Assembly (NCBI GenBank): GCA_964461295.1
Contig: CAYWTX010000675.1
Coordinates: 1 to 8,011 of the forward strand
Length of the DNA stretch: 8,011 nt
Source of the DNA: CAYWTX01 sp964461295
GTDB taxonomy: Bacteria > Planctomycetota > Phycisphaerae > SM23-33
Direction of reading: 5' to 3'
Shown piece after piece: positions 6,251 to 8,011 of this stretch (position 1 is its first letter; every line of letters starts with the position of its first letter). The position numbers and the translations under genes were made by a program. The notes beneath the pieces are model-generated. The model did not search any database. It saw nothing but the letters and a program-made list of their open reading frames with translations, and was not told the origin of the DNA.

Positions 6251-7480
6251 TCACGGCGCCCGGCCCTCGGTTTTCGGCGCCCCGTATGCCCCCACAATCT
6301 CGCCCTTGCGTCTCAAGAACGCCTCCACCACCCTCGGGTCGAAGTGCCTGCCCGATTCCTGCTCCAGGATCCCCAGTGCCACCTGCCGCGGAAACGCCTT
6401 CTTGTAGCACCGCTTGCACACCAGGGCGTCGAAGACGTCCGCGCAGCCCACGATCCGCCCCGCCAGCGGGATGTCCTCGCCCGCCCAGCCGTTGGGATAC
6501 CCGCCGCCGTCCCACCGCTCGTGGTGCGACAGGGCCACCTCGCGGGCCATCGCCGTCAGCTCGTTCTTCGGCTCGCCGAGGATGCCCGCGCCGATCAGCG
6601 CGTGCCGCTCCATCACCCGCCGCTCCTGCTCGTCCAGCGGGCCTGGCTTGAGCAGGATGGCGTCCGGGATGCCGATCTTCCCGATGTCGTGCATCGGGCT
6701 CGCCCATCGCACCAACTCCGTCTGTCGCGTGTCCAGCCCCAGCTCCTCGGCCAGGACGGCGCTGGTGCCGCTGATTCGCCGCACGTGCTCGCCCGTGTCG
6801 TCGTCGCGATACTCCGCCGCCACCGACAGCCGCATGATCGTCTCCAGGTGCGCCTGCCGGAGTTGCTCCTGGAGCTGGTGGTTGTGGAGCGTGACCGCCG
6901 CCATGGCCGCCAGCGACCGCACGCCGTCACCGGGACCTCCGAAAGACGTGACCGTGCCGTCGGCCTCGACGTGGTTGATGAGTTGCAGCACGCCCACGCA
7001 ATGCCCGTCGGGGCACGTCAGCGGCAGCGCCAGAACGCTGCGCGTGCGGTAGCCCGTCGCCGAATCCAGCCGCCGGCAAATGCGGTACGGCGCCCCCGAC
7101 GGCAGATGGGCCGCGTCAGGCAGGTTCACCGCACGGCCTGTCATGGCCACGAACCCGGCCAGCGACTCCGCCGTGATCGGCAGCTCGCGGTCGAGCAGGT
7201 GCTGATGCACGGCCGACATCTCCATGCGGTCGTTCTGGGCCGCCGCGAACCGCAACCGCTCGTCCTCGACGGTGTAGAGCGTGCCGGCCTCGGCCGCCAC
7301 CAGCCGTCGGGCCTCGCGCAGGATGACGTCCAGCATGCGGCGGCGGTCCGGCACCGTGGTAAGGTTCACCCCGACGACCAGCAGGCTGCGGAGCACGCAC
7401 GCTTCGCTTTGCACGGCAATGTCAGCCACAAAGTTCACCCTGACCGCACCGACGCCCCCACTGTCATCGGCACAGGACAA
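6251..7480 (-). CDS. GAF + HD-GYP domain protein, probable c-di-GMP phosphodiesterase
   Basis: 409 residues if started at the TTG at 7480. An N-terminal GAF domain spans roughly residues 36-205 (start near VNLTTVPDRRRML; sensor-like core including LALPLTCPDGHCVGVLQLIN). A short linking helix (near 205-222) leads to an HD-GYP domain with metal and signature residues in place: Glu231/His232 in GEHVRRI, His264-Asp265 in MHDIGKIG, and HHERWDGGGYP at 319-329, followed by AGRIVGCADVFDAL. Such domains hydrolyse cyclic-di-GMP in the cytoplasm, and the GAF part would gate activity through a small ligand. No response-regulator receiver or membrane segment is seen. The start is uncertain: no Shine-Dalgarno precedes the TTG, while a GTG at 7429 has a weak AGGG six to nine bases upstream and leaves both domains intact. 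It is transcribed toward the nuclease gene with a 62-base convergent gap, and the intact domain signatures argue for a working enzyme. Confidence 0.88.
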   Translation of the reverse strand: MSCADDSGGVGAVRVNFVADIAVQSEACVLRSLLVVGVNLTTVPDRRRMLDVILREARRLVAAEAGTLYTVEDERLRFAAAQNDRMEMSAVHQHLLDRELPITAESLAGFVAMTGRAVNLPDAAHLPSGAPYRICRRLDSATGYRTRSVLALPLTCPDGHCVGVLQLINHVEADGTVTSFGGPGDGVRSLAAMAAVTLHNHQLQEQLRQAHLETIMRLSVAAEYRDDDTGEHVRRISGTSAVLAEELGLDTRQTELVRWASPMHDIGKIGIPDAILLKPGPLDEQERRVMERHALIGAGILGEPKNELTAMAREVALSHHERWDGGGYPNGWAGEDIPLAGRIVGCADVFDALVCKRCYKKAFPRQVALGILEQESGRHFDPRVVEAFLRRKGEIVGAYGAPKTEGRAP

Positions 7481-7652
7481 GGCGATGATGAGTATTGACC
7501 GCCGAACCTGCCTGTCGGCAAGGGTGTGTCGAAGGCCGAAGGCGGAGCATGCGCGACGGCGAGGACACCGAACGTCGTGAGATAAGGGGAAGAGCCGGAA
7601 GCAGAAACGCTTCCGGCTCTTCCTTTGCGTTCGACGTTTCTGTCTCCGGCTT
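7481..7652. other. Gap between HD-GYP and glutamine synthetase genes
   Basis: 172 bases holding the hairpin described separately, plus upstream sequence of the HD-GYP gene. No convincing promoter for the HD-GYP gene is visible: a TTGCCG-like box is followed at too long a spacing by a poor AATACT. Confidence 0.5.
7588..7623 (-). terminator. 15-bp hairpin, probable terminator of the glutamine synthetase gene
   Basis: A perfect 15-base-pair stem (7588-7602 with 7609-7623; arm GGAAGAGCCGGAAGC) closes a six-base loop AGAAAC. It begins 29 bases after the glutamine synthetase stop. The T-tract is weak on the - strand (CCCCTTATC follows) and only TTT on the + strand, so termination strength is uncertain. 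It could serve as a transcript-end stabiliser. Confidence 0.7.
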
Positions 7653-8011
7653 CTACCGCACGAACAGCATCTCCTGATACGTCGGCAGCGGCCAGTACGT
7701 GTCGTCCACCATCAACTCGAGCCTGTCGCCGATCTTGCGCAGCTCGGCCATCGCCGGCAGCACGACGTTCCGCATGTGCCTGGCCTTGGCCAGCACATCG
7801 CCGTGGGCTTCCGAAGCGATCGTCTTGTCCAGCTTGAGGGCCGCCAGACGGAAGCTGTCCGCCGCATCCACCAGTTCCTTCAGCAGGTCGCCCTGGGCCT
7901 TGCTGCTCACGCCGGCCGCCTTTGTCGTCGTCAACGCCGCGGCCACGTCGTGCTGGTACTTCAGCGCCGCCGGCAGGATCATCGTGTGCGCCATCGTCGA
8001 TGCCGTCAGCG
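7653..8011 (-). CDS. glnN: Type III glutamine synthetase, C-terminal end (5' part outside window)
   Basis: The - strand frame is open to the right edge (reading LTASTMAHTMILPAALKYQ...), so the ATG at 7994 is internal and only the last ~119 residues are present; the family is about 700 residues long. The C-terminus matches the helical tail of GSIII enzymes: an ILPAALKYQ segment, a run of amphipathic helices (AADSFRLAALKLDKTI, HMRNVVLPAMAELRKIGDRL) and the ending DDTYWPLPTYQEMLF, close to the family's YWPxPTYxxxLF. The enzyme makes glutamine from glutamate, ammonia and ATP in the cytoplasm as a dodecamer. The catalytic core lies beyond the window, so intactness cannot be judged. A strong hairpin follows the stop. 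Identification rests on the tail only, but the tail is distinctive. Confidence 0.82.
   Translation of the reverse strand, partial: LTASTMAHTMILPAALKYQHDVAAALTTTKAAGVSSKAQGDLLKELVDAADSFRLAALKLDKTIASEAHGDVLAKARHMRNVVLPAMAELRKIGDRLELMVDDTYWPLPTYQEMLFVR

Noticed and set aside
6134..7498. 454-codon + strand frame opposite the HD-GYP gene
   Set aside because: The - strand frame carries complete GAF and HD-GYP signatures. The + frame is Arg/His/Val-rich without a domain.
7481..7545. Promoter for the HD-GYP gene (TTGCCG ... AATACT on the - strand)
   Set aside because: Spacing is about 19 bases and both boxes match poorly, so it is not supportable.
1..8011. CRISPR array, transposon, phage or defence system
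   Set aside because: No spaced repeats, transposase, integrase, nuclease-helicase or toxin-antitoxin signatures were seen. The only tandem repeats are short (7-8 bases).

Overview
The window is about 8 kb of GC-rich bacterial DNA that looks like Planctomycetota or a close relative. This is inferred from the gene families, not from a marker gene. The families are a large two-haem protein of the HzsA-related type (PD40/WD40-like propeller, hydrazine-synthase-alpha-like middle, cytochrome c end), a PQQ-like propeller protein of the kind abundant in planctomycetes, type III glutamine synthetase, and long stretches of non-coding DNA between transcription units.

Layout. On the + strand, positions 3-4909 hold three tightly packed genes: an HzsA-related dihaem protein that is open at the left edge of the window, a COG1453-type aldo/keto reductase with two ferredoxin-like cysteine clusters, and a secreted or membrane-anchored PQQ-like beta-propeller protein. 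The first gap is 10 bases and the second pair overlaps by 11 bases, so an operon is likely. A 352-base non-coding stretch follows. It holds a C-rich run (G-quadruplex motif on the - strand), a probable remnant of an anti-sigma/FecR-type N-terminus, and an extended -10-like site. Next, still on +, is a secreted zinc-dependent nuclease/phospholipase of the S1/P1 type (5262-6188). Convergent to it on the - strand is a GAF + HD-GYP protein (6251-7480), probably a cyclic-di-GMP phosphodiesterase. The right edge carries the 3' end of a type III glutamine synthetase on the - strand, followed by a strong hairpin.

How the genes may work together. The first three genes pair two exported electron-transfer or scaffold-type proteins (a c-type dihaem protein and a PQQ-like propeller) with one cytoplasmic NADPH/Fe-S oxidoreductase. 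This suggests a redox or catabolic module whose substrate cannot be read from the sequence. The nuclease/phospholipase, HD-GYP and glutamine synthetase genes look like independent transcription units. I see no CRISPR array, transposase, tRNA, rRNA or recognisable defence system. The least understood part is the HzsA-related / Fe-S aldo-keto reductase / PQQ-propeller cluster.
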